Shown here piece after piece: positions 54,404 through 61,428 of a stretch of 64,000 nt of DNA. The notes under the pieces were generated by a model that was given only the letters and a program-made list of their open reading frames with translations, did no database searches and was not told the origin of the DNA. The position numbers were made by a program, and so were the translations under genes. Source of the DNA: an uncultured Ignavibacteriota bacterium (lineage in GTDB: Bacteria > Bacteroidota > Ignavibacteria > UBA10030 > UBA8401); contig CAIOTF010000017.1 of NCBI GenBank assembly GCA_903861125.1, forward strand, positions 62,001-126,000. The letters are read 5' to 3'. Position 1 is the first letter of the stretch; every line of letters begins with the position of its first letter.

Positions 54404-54979
54404 GTTGCAACGCGGATTAGTGCCGGTTGGTTGGTCGAAATATTCACATTGTAAAATTTATTATGAGAAAAAGTATGAACGATACCAAACGTCGGTTGCT
54501 CTGGAACGGAATGTTCTTATTCTTGTTGGGCTTAATTACGGGTTTAATCGAACAGAAGTTCATTAACCCTCGGATGGGACTTGCCGCACACTTGGAAGGT
54601 GTGATGAACGGAACTTTTCTCATTGCGCTGGGTGCAGCCTGGACGGAGGTAAGGCTGTCACCGAGACTGAATGCTGTGGCATACTGGAGTGCTTTGTATG
54701 GCACTTACGTAAACTGGGTAATAACCGCCTTAGCTGCGATATTTGGTACGGCGGCTATGACCCCGATTACTGGTGCAGGATTCAACGGTCAGCTCTGGCA
54801 AGAGAACCTCGTAACTTATGGCTTTACGAGCGTTGGACTGGGGATAATAGCTGCTTCAATTTTGGTCCTCTGGGGTCTGCGTAAAAACGCCCTGTCGTGA
54901 TTGTCGACGTTATCTTGCCGCCTTAGTCAAGTCGTTCACTACGAAAATATTGATTGGGCAGGCAAGATAACGTTGCAAC
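54404..54979. mobile_element. Possible gene-cassette-like module around the mutase-like gene
   Basis: GTTGCAAC occurs at 54404-54411 and 54972-54979 in the same orientation, 568 bp apart. Just upstream of the second copy is an imperfect hairpin (12-bp perfect arms 54908-54919 and 54961-54972, plus three further pairs behind a bulge). One gene, then an attC-like hairpin ending at the second core, is the layout of an integron cassette. Against this, the inner arms pair fully where attC sites usually have unpaired spacers, and no integrase is in view. Confidence 0.3.
54463..54900 (+). CDS. Small membrane protein, hydroxylaminobenzene-mutase/styrene-oxide-isomerase-like
   Basis: A 145-aa protein with four hydrophobic helices. 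RLLWNGMFLFLLGLITGLIEQ opens it and AAHLEGVMNGTFLIALGA carries the His-x-E-Gly-x-x-Asn-Gly pattern of HabA/HabB mutases and their styrene-oxide-isomerase relatives. The assignment is by pattern from memory and the substrate is unknown. ATG at 54463 is chosen, with 54475 also possible. It is framed by two copies of GTTGCAAC and a downstream inverted repeat, which suggests a mobile-cassette origin. Confidence 0.6.
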   Translation: MRKSMNDTKRRLLWNGMFLFLLGLITGLIEQKFINPRMGLAAHLEGVMNGTFLIALGAAWTEVRLSPRLNAVAYWSALYGTYVNWVITALAAIFGTAAMTPITGAGFNGQLWQENLVTYGFTSVGLGIIAASILVLWGLRKNALS

Positions 54980-55126
54980 ATCCTGCAAAGAAATATCATT
55001 GAAGTGATACAATTTCAATGGTGTCATGCCTTTTCTTAGGAAGAAAGTGCACATAAATTTGTTGACACAGTTTTAGTTAAATAACCTACACGCCTCAATT
55101 GTAACATGCCCGCCCCTGAAATAAGA

Positions 55127-55159
55127 TTCTGAAAAGCATTCTAAAAATATTTTTCAGAA
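55127..55159. other. Hairpin-forming inverted repeat
   Basis: TTCTGAAAA (55127-55135) pairs with TTTTCAGAA (55151-55159) around a 15-nt loop, in the non-coding stretch between the cassette-like module and tRNA-Ser. Function unknown. Confidence 0.35.
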
Positions 55160-55263
55160 AAAATTTAGGTAAGAATTAAAAGGAAGATTTTAGAATTGGA
55201 AAATTCTGATATTGAATTCTGATGGCGGATTTATTATATTGTTGAGCAATTAAAATGTGTAAA

Positions 55264-55353
55264 ACTTCCGAACCATAAAATTATTATTGCCTTCTTTCAC
55301 ATTGCAACAGCATCGGAAGTGCTGACACGAGGTGACCGAGGGCAGTTTTTTTT
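55264..55353 (+). ncRNA. Candidate structured small RNA
   Basis: An 8-bp perfect stem ACTTCCGA/TCGGAAGT (55264-55271 with 55313-55320) encloses a 41-nt loop. It is followed by a purine-rich segment with GAGGTGACCGAGGGCAG and eight T (55346-55353). The combination resembles a short RNA that ends at a U tract. I recognise no known family, and the second hairpin is weak, so this is only a candidate. Confidence 0.2.
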
Positions 55354-55431
55354 ATGATGGGGACTGTAAGAAGAATCGTAAGAAGAATCGTAAGAAGAAT
55401 AAGAAGAAAAATTCTCTTGCAGAAAAAATAA
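55354..55431 (+). CDS. Possible 25-aa cationic peptide from a 12-bp tandem repeat
   Basis: ATG-ATG at 55354 opens a 25-codon frame over a tandem repeat of GTAAGAAGAATC (55366-55400, nearly three copies), giving three VRRI units and then IRRKILLQKK. The result is an arginine-rich, amphipathic peptide like antimicrobial or membrane-active sequences. No good ribosome site is seen; GAGGG lies 14 bases upstream behind the T run. It may be fortuitous coding of a simple repeat. Confidence 0.2.
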   Translation: MMGTVRRIVRRIVRRIRRKILLQKK

Positions 55432-55457
55432 GTGTCGAAATTAGCGAAATTTCCGAA

Positions 55458-55475
55458 GGAGAGCTGGCAGAACGG
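55458..55475 (+). pseudogene. 5' fragment of tRNA-Ser
   Basis: Eighteen bases identical to the first 18 bases of tRNA-Ser at 55553 (GGAGAGCTGGCAGAACGG), 95 bp upstream and in the same orientation. The match stops where a TCCCGCT/AGCGGGA hairpin (55476-55482 with 55490-55496) begins. It is probably a remnant of an earlier tRNA copy. Confidence 0.55.
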
Positions 55476-55552
55476 TCCCGCTAAACAACAGCGGGATTTC
55501 GCAAAAAACGCTCAACTATTGCTTTTGTTGTAATTTGTTAAAAGAAAAATTT

Positions 55553-55635
55553 GGAGAGCTGGCAGAACGGCTATTGCACCAGTCTTGAAAACTGGCGCCC
55601 TGACGGGCTTGTAGGTTCGAATCCTACGCTCTCCG
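55553..55635 (+). tRNA. tRNA-Ser (anticodon UGA)
   Basis: A full type II cloverleaf: acceptor GGAGAGC pairs with GCTCTCC (55628-55634) with discriminator G at 55635, anticodon stem CCAGT/ACTGG, anticodon TGA at 55586-55588 (reads UCA), a long variable arm (CGCCCTGACGGGC) and T-loop GGTTCGAATCC. The CCA end is not encoded. It forms the left boundary of a 5.5-kb stretch that ends in a decayed copy of its own 3' half. Confidence 0.96.
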
Positions 55636-56066
55636 CAAAACAGAATTAAACTCATAGTAGATAACAACTTAGTATTCGAACGCCAGAAGCAGTTTCCAAA
55701 TAGTGTCCACTTTTTCTAAAACTAACCGGATTATGTGGCGTCCTACCGTGTAAACCTCGTTAAGATCAAAAGAAAAAAAAGATTCATCTATAAACTTGAA
55801 TATCGATTTGATATTTTATTTACCATTATTGTTTGAATTTCATTAACCAGCTATGCAGTGTTTGCATATTCAATGCAGAATTTGCATTGGTTTATTCAAA
55901 AAACGGATAAAATGGTCTGATTTTGACCTTTTTTTCTGGCACTGTGTATGTAATACCGTAAGTATTAATCTTAAAACGTATTTAAATAATTGGTCGAATA
56001 AAGACAGCATCAAGTGTGGATTAAAAAATAGCTAACAACTTTACAAAATAACATTGGGGTGTGCCT
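55636..56066 (+). other. 431-bp tRNA-adhesin gap with paired palindromes
   Basis: No convincing gene. Two 15-bp palindromes of ATGCA-N5-TGCAT (55853-55867 and 55873-55887) stand exactly 20 bp apart, about two helical turns, roughly 180 bp upstream of the adhesin start. GTGTCCAC at 55703-55710 recurs at 61024. A TTTG (55922-55925) with TATGTAAT after 21 bases (55947-55954) is a weak promoter candidate. Confidence 0.5.
55853..55887. promoter_or_regulatory. Twin operator-like palindromes upstream of the adhesin
   Basis: ATGCA-GTGTT-TGCAT and ATGCA-GAATT-TGCAT with start positions 20 bp apart. Helically phased identical half-sites strongly suggest a pair of dimeric regulator sites; the regulator is unknown. 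Confidence 0.45.
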
Positions 56067-59000
56067 ATGAAACAACGTTACCATTTTTTTTTCGTTTTCA
56101 TTCTCATACTGGTTCTTGGAAGAGAAACATTTGCAATAACAAAAACAAGTTCACTATCCGGTAACTGGAGTGCACCGGCCACCTGGGGCGGCGGCTCGGT
56201 TCCTACCGCAGGCGATGATGTAATCATCAACGGAGGATGTTCTGTGACCGTTGATGTTTCAAATGCAGCTTGTCTCAGCATCCAGCTCGGTGGATCTGCG
56301 TTGAACACAGGTACGGGAACATTGTCGTTCGCGAGCGGTTCTCAGTTGATGGTCTCGGGAATGGTAAATATTGGACCATTCAACAGCAACAGCACCGCGG
56401 GCAGTTTCATAATGACGAATAACGGAACTCTCATTTGTGAAGGTTTGACGTTACTTAAGCTCGGAACCTGGACAGCGGTCAGTGGAACTATTGAACTGAC
56501 TGCGACAAATATTATTCCATCCGACAACAATATCAATTTTAACAATTTGACTTTGAGTGGAGGCACCACCAGTCTTCCGCGTAATGTTACTGTTAACGGG
56601 AATCTGGTTATCAATACCGGCGCCACACTTAACGGAGGAGCAAATACACTAAGTGTCGGAGGCAATTGGATTAACAACGGTACATTCACGGGCAACACCG
56701 GAACAGTCTCCTTTATCAAGAACGGTAATCAAACGATTACTGGAACCGGGTTAAACAACTTTAACCTTATCCGAGTTAACATGGGAACAAGCATCAGTAA
56801 CACACTGGAAGTTTTATCGGCGAACTTTAGTGCTGCTGACCCATTCCTCACGATCACCAACGGTACATTCAAACTTTCCGGAACATTTACATTTGCCAAT
56901 ACTTTCACAATTGGACCTTCGTACAATATTGATCCAACCGCAGGATTTTGGATCAACAATCCAAACGCGACAGTGAATGCACAAGCCGGAAATGTATCCG
57001 TGAAAGGGTTACTGCGACTATCAGCGGGAACATACAACGTCGGAACAAGCCCGGATAATTCCCTCACGTATGTGGCGGGTTCAGCAATAATTATGGAAGG
57101 TGGCACGCTCCACATTGCCGGTCAACTGACGCGTAACAATGCAACCGCCACGACTTCGTACACGCAAAGTGGCGGTATTGTTTCGGTAGTGGAACGAGGG
57201 TCAACGGATCCAACATTTGCCGGTTTTGATCTTGGCGCGGTGGGCTCAAGTTATACGATGTCCGGCGGCACTATCGTAATCAGAAATGCCACCAGCGCAC
57301 CAGCGGATTATGTGAATGCATCATCTGTATCAAGCGTAACCGGAGGTACGCTGCAGATTGGTGATGAGAATACAATAGATGCCCAGACGTTCAGAATTCA
57401 AAGTGCCCGTCCCATTGGTAATCTTTTTATTTCTAATTCAACGTTGCAAACCACGAAACCAACAGTCCAACTTCTCACAAGTCTCAATGCTGTCGGGAAT
57501 ATATCGATAAAGTCTGGTACAACACTTAATGCAGGCGGATTCAATGTTACCCTCGGAGGCGATTGGTCTAATGATGGTATATTCTCCAACGTGAATAATG
57601 TTGCATTCAATGGAACAGGTGCACAGGTACTTTCAAACCCGAGCGGTGAGACATTTGGCAATCTTACAGTCAATAAAATTACCGGTACACTTTCATTAAA
57701 TAACTCAGTAACAGTGACCAATACATTTGCATTCACGCAAGGTACAATTGCTGTCGGTGTAAATACCTTCACGTTGAATGGTACGGTCACGGGAGCAGGC
57801 ACAATCACAAGTTCCATTACAGGAACAGTCAATTACAATCAAAACAGTGCCGGGCAAAATGTCTTTACCGGAAATTATGGTAATCTTATTTTTAGCGATC
57901 AAAATAAAACACTTGCCGCAACAGATACAATCGGTATTGCTGGTACGTTCACGCCCGGTCTTGCCGCTGGACACACGGTTGCGGGCAGCACTTTTAATTT
58001 TAACGGATCATCTCAAATCATTCCCGCATTTTCATACAACAATCTGCGTCTAAGCGGCAGTGGCACAAAAACTGGTTCAGGAACTTTGACAGTAAGTGGG
58101 AACTTGATAAACGGTTCGGGAGTGATCTTCTCCGGAACGGATTCTCTTCATCTCATTGGAACAACGCATACAAATAACGGTACACTGAATACGTCAATAC
58201 TTTCGGTTGGAACAGGTGCGACACTTACTAACAACGGAGCTATCACTGTTAGTACTAGACTCAATGGGACGGGTACACTTTTACAAGGAACAACCGGTGT
58301 ATTAAACATCGGTGGAACTACCGCAATAACAACACTCAATACTTCTGCTGTTGGTAACATGGTGAACTATACCGGTACGGGACAAACAGTAACACCGTTG
58401 ACCTATCATCATCTCACACTTTCCGGAACGGGAACACCGAACCTCACGGGAGTCAGTACAATCAATGGCAACTTCACTCTTACCGGTACAGTTGCACCCT
58501 CGGCTGCAACAGGAATGTCCATTGGCGGAAATGTTACGATTGGTTCAGGAACATCATTCGATGCTGGATCATTCTCTCATTTTGTGAAGGGGAATTGGAG
58601 CAATGCCGGAACGTTTAATGCAGGGACAAGTACAATAACGTTGAATAGCACGAGCGCCCAGACAATTAATGGCTCAACGTTTTATAATCTCGTCGTAAAC
58701 AATGCCGCCGGTATTTCAATGTTGAGTGATGAAACGATTACGAACGCGATTGTACTTTCAAACGGTACATTAACTATCGGCGGACATACGCTGACGCTCA
58801 ACGATACACTTATGGTGGGAAGCGGCACTATTGTCGGAGGAACATCGTCGAATATTATTATTGCCGGATCCGGCACCGGCACAATTCTTCCAGCTGTTAC
58901 GTTGAACAATCTATTGTTAAATCGCGCAAGTGGTTGTTTGCTGACCGGTGATGTTACAATCAATGGCACTCTGACAATTACCAATGGTATTTTCTCCACC

Positions 59001-60677
59001 GGTGCCAATAGTGTAATTCTTTCATCCGGTGGAAGTATTACTGAAGTAGCTGGAAAGCCAATAGTCGGCACGGTCAAAACAACGCGGAACATTTCCGCAA
59101 CAACAGGGAAAGAGTTTTTCGGCAACATTGGAGTTGATATTATTCTCAATGGAGTTGCACTTGGTAACACAACAGTGTTGCGGAAAACCGCAGTTGCGTC
59201 AACTGGAAATGGACACAGTTCAATAAAGCGCTACTTTGATATTACCCCGGCAACAAACACGAGTTTAAATGCCGGACTCGTATTCCATTATGATACTACC
59301 GATGTAGTCGGACAGAATTCAAGCACGCTTGAAATGTACAAATCCAGTGATAATGGCGTAACATGGCATAACTATGGCGGTATCGTGAATACAGTGTTGA
59401 AAACAATTAGCATGACAGGTGTGGATGATTTTTCCCGATGGACAGCCTCGGACACGAGCAACCGTGTTGGCAGTACGCCTGCTCCGGCAACGGTCTCCAT
59501 CAATCCGGCTTCACGAACTATTGGCGGAACTGGGTTTACACTTACGGTGAATGGTTCCGGATTTGTAAACGGCAAATCAGTGGTACGGTACAATGGCAGC
59601 GTGAGAGCCACATCGTTTATTAGTTCAGTACAATTAACAACTTCAATTCTGTCAAGCGATCTGCAGATTGCAGGAACATATCCGTTAACGGTTTTCAATA
59701 TCGATGGCGGCGGATTGTCGAATTCACAGACATTTACAGTGAACCCCTTACCATCCGTAAAAGTACAGGTGGAGACGGCAGCGAACGGATCTGGTACCAT
59801 AGTTCCATCGCAAATTCTAATTTCAGGATCATCGATTACTGTGTACACAATTTCGAGAGATAGCCTGAACAACTTTGTTGCAAATGTTCCTGCCGATTCA
59901 TGGAGCCTAAAGAATATCATAGGAGGAATTGTTGCAGGTGATCTTGTCTTATCGCCAGATCACAAAAGTGCGGTGTTCACTGGTCACCGGATTGGTAGTG
60001 CGGACATCAATGCCACTTCAGGACAATTAGTAACAGCCCCATCGGGTACAATTTCAGTCACACATGGCGCTGCGTCAAAAATAATTGTTGAGACAGCTGC
60101 AAATGGTTCAGGGAAAGTAGTTCCGGCAGATACGCTCGTATCGGGTTCCTCAATTACTGTTTACGCAATTACAAGAGATAGTATGGACAATTTTGTGGCG
60201 AATGTTGCTGCCGACGCTTGGTCTCTACAAAATATTGTAGGGAGTGTTGTTGCAACCGATCTGGTGCCGGCATCTGATAACAAGAGTGCAGTATTCACAG
60301 GTCATGCGGCAGGCAGTGCAAAAATTATGGCCACCTCCGGAACGATCGCAAGAATTTTGTCTGGGACATTAACAATTTCACCCGTGACAGGTGTGGGAGA
60401 AGAAATGCAGCCTCGATCTTTTTCATTAATGCAAAATTTTCCTAATCCGTTTAATCCCACAACAGCGATCGGTTATCAGCTTTCTACAAGCGGCTTAACA
60501 ACCTTAAACATCTACGATGCGATCGGCAGAGAAGTATCAACGCTGGTGAACGAAGCGAAAGAAGCAGGATATTATACAGTCCAATTCGACGGTGCAAAGT
60601 TATCGAGCGGAATATATTATGCTCGGCTTACATCGAGCGGGAAAACGCAAACGAGGAAATTATTATTGATGAAGTGA
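56067..60677 (+). CDS. Giant T9SS-secreted adhesin-like protein
   Basis: A 1536-aa secreted protein. A signal peptide (MKQRYHFFFVFILILVLGRETFA) leads to LSGNWSAPATWGGGSVPTAGD, then about 1000 residues of Gly/Thr/Asn-rich repeats forming a likely beta-helix. An IPT/TIG-like domain (TVSINPASRTIGGTGFTLTV) follows, then two Big/invasin-like repeats of about 95 aa (VETAANGSGTIVPSQ and VETAANGSGKVVPAD), and the type IX sorting domain FSLMQNFPNPFNPTTAIGYQ. It probably sits on the cell surface and binds partners or substratum. ATG at 56067 follows GGGGTG; a GTG at 56061 is an alternative. It is the main cargo of the tRNA-Ser island. Confidence 0.85.
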   Translation: MKQRYHFFFVFILILVLGRETFAITKTSSLSGNWSAPATWGGGSVPTAGDDVIINGGCSVTVDVSNAACLSIQLGGSALNTGTGTLSFASGSQLMVSGMVNIGPFNSNSTAGSFIMTNNGTLICEGLTLLKLGTWTAVSGTIELTATNIIPSDNNINFNNLTLSGGTTSLPRNVTVNGNLVINTGATLNGGANTLSVGGNWINNGTFTGNTGTVSFIKNGNQTITGTGLNNFNLIRVNMGTSISNTLEVLSANFSAADPFLTITNGTFKLSGTFTFANTFTIGPSYNIDPTAGFWINNPNATVNAQAGNVSVKGLLRLSAGTYNVGTSPDNSLTYVAGSAIIMEGGTLHIAGQLTRNNATATTSYTQSGGIVSVVERGSTDPTFAGFDLGAVGSSYTMSGGTIVIRNATSAPADYVNASSVSSVTGGTLQIGDENTIDAQTFRIQSARPIGNLFISNSTLQTTKPTVQLLTSLNAVGNISIKSGTTLNAGGFNVTLGGDWSNDGIFSNVNNVAFNGTGAQVLSNPSGETFGNLTVNKITGTLSLNNSVTVTNTFAFTQGTIAVGVNTFTLNGTVTGAGTITSSITGTVNYNQNSAGQNVFTGNYGNLIFSDQNKTLAATDTIGIAGTFTPGLAAGHTVAGSTFNFNGSSQIIPAFSYNNLRLSGSGTKTGSGTLTVSGNLINGSGVIFSGTDSLHLIGTTHTNNGTLNTSILSVGTGATLTNNGAITVSTRLNGTGTLLQGTTGVLNIGGTTAITTLNTSAVGNMVNYTGTGQTVTPLTYHHLTLSGTGTPNLTGVSTINGNFTLTGTVAPSAATGMSIGGNVTIGSGTSFDAGSFSHFVKGNWSNAGTFNAGTSTITLNSTSAQTINGSTFYNLVVNNAAGISMLSDETITNAIVLSNGTLTIGGHTLTLNDTLMVGSGTIVGGTSSNIIIAGSGTGTILPAVTLNNLLLNRASGCLLTGDVTINGTLTITNGIFSTGANSVILSSGGSITEVAGKPIVGTVKTTRNISATTGKEFFGNIGVDIILNGVALGNTTVLRKTAVASTGNGHSSIKRYFDITPATNTSLNAGLVFHYDTTDVVGQNSSTLEMYKSSDNGVTWHNYGGIVNTVLKTISMTGVDDFSRWTASDTSNRVGSTPAPATVSINPASRTIGGTGFTLTVNGSGFVNGKSVVRYNGSVRATSFISSVQLTTSILSSDLQIAGTYPLTVFNIDGGGLSNSQTFTVNPLPSVKVQVETAANGSGTIVPSQILISGSSITVYTISRDSLNNFVANVPADSWSLKNIIGGIVAGDLVLSPDHKSAVFTGHRIGSADINATSGQLVTAPSGTISVTHGAASKIIVETAANGSGKVVPADTLVSGSSITVYAITRDSMDNFVANVAADAWSLQNIVGSVVATDLVPASDNKSAVFTGHAAGSAKIMATSGTIARILSGTLTISPVTGVGEEMQPRSFSLMQNFPNPFNPTTAIGYQLSTSGLTTLNIYDAIGREVSTLVNEAKEAGYYTVQFDGAKLSSGIYYARLTSSGKTQTRKLLLMK

Positions 60678-60701
60678 TCGTTTTAAGAAAAAAAAATCAA
60701 G

Positions 60702-60729
60702 CCTGCTCTTACCAAGCAGGTTTTTTTTT
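60702..60729 (+). terminator. Terminator of the adhesin gene
   Basis: CCTGCT/AGCAGG stem (60702-60707 with 60715-60720), 7-nt loop, followed by nine T (60721-60729). Confidence 0.85.
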
Positions 60730-60734
60730 GCTAA

Positions 60735-60953
60735 TGTTGTTCGAAATTAAACCTCGTTGGAATCGCCGGTACCGAGTGTGTAACGGACAGAAGGGGAACG
60801 GATAATATTTACAACACGGCAAGGAAATTAAATTTCTGCACTACAGTAAAGATTCCGGAAGATATTGATGATGTCTATGAAACATTTAAGAATGGACCGA
60901 TGGGGAAAATCATCAAGAAGAATCATAAACGAAAATCAGTGAACGAAAAATAG
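60735..60953 (+). pseudogene. Orphan C-terminal coding fragment
   Basis: An open frame of 72 codons with no ATG, GTG or TTG start until near its end. It reads in part NIYNTARKLNFCTTVKIPED and IDDVYETFKNGPMGKIIKKN before a TAG at 60951. Composition looks coding (charged, lysine-rich end), so it may be the 3' remnant of a lost gene, consistent with a decayed island. It could also be chance. Confidence 0.3.
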
Positions 60954-61358
60954 AAAAGTTGAAAAAGAAAATTATAATCTCTATATTCAATTAGAAATTA
61001 GCGTCAGTGGTCGGATTTATAAAGTGTCCACGGTAAGTCAAAATTTAAGGATAAGTAAGGGATGCTTTCAGTCCAAATTATCCGGGAAAAAATTGTTGTA
61101 AGAAGTTGTAATGCAGTGATTGAGTGAAATATTTTTCCAAAAAAGCTGGCGGGTTCGTCCTTCGCTTTCCGCAAAGAGATTCAGCTATTAGTTCCACCGA
61201 AGGCGGTCCCACGAAAGTTTGAATAATAGGTTATCCGATTATTGCTCATGAAGACATGGGCAATTTTTCTTTTTACGATGAGAATCACCGGTCATACCAA
61301 TGAATTCTTCTCGTAACATTGAAATAAGCGGCAACAGATGAGGGTAATACGTTCACGG
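60954..61358. other. Non-coding end of the tRNA-Ser island
   Basis: Contains GTGTCCAC (61024-61031) and the decayed tRNA-Ser 3' half (listed separately). No gene is seen between the orphan fragment and the MltD promoter. Confidence 0.4.
61141..61174 (+). pseudogene. Decayed 3' half of tRNA-Ser (candidate attachment-site remnant)
   Basis: Matches the intact tRNA-Ser from its anticodon-loop end to its 3' end, in the same orientation, with the variable arm deleted: AAAA-CTGGCG, then GGTTCG-TCCT-CGCT-TCCGCAAA with two missing bases in the T loop and two substitutions. It lies 5.5 kb downstream of the intact gene. Confidence 0.5.
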
Positions 61359-61389
61359 CTTGATTTTTGCCGCTCAATTTGTATATTTA
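61359..61389 (+). promoter_or_regulatory. Promoter of the mltD-like gene
   Basis: CTTG (61359-61362), 19 bases, TATATTTA (61382-61389), close to the Bacteroidota consensus and 40 bp from the start codon. Confidence 0.45.
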
Positions 61390-61428
61390 ATTATTAAGAA
61401 TAGTTCCCCATATAAAAAGGACCGTGTA

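Noticed and set aside
55366-55400. Tandem repeat as a CRISPR array
   Set aside because: Units are 12 bp and directly adjacent, without spacers of variable sequence; no cas genes are in the window.
55853-56035. 60-codon frame over the twin palindromes
   Set aside because: Low-complexity Cys/Trp/Lys composition, no ribosome site, and it covers what looks like a regulatory region.
55703-61031. GTGTCCAC at 55703 and 61024 as insertion-sequence ends
   Set aside because: Both are in direct rather than inverted orientation and the match is only 8 bp; no transposase is between them.
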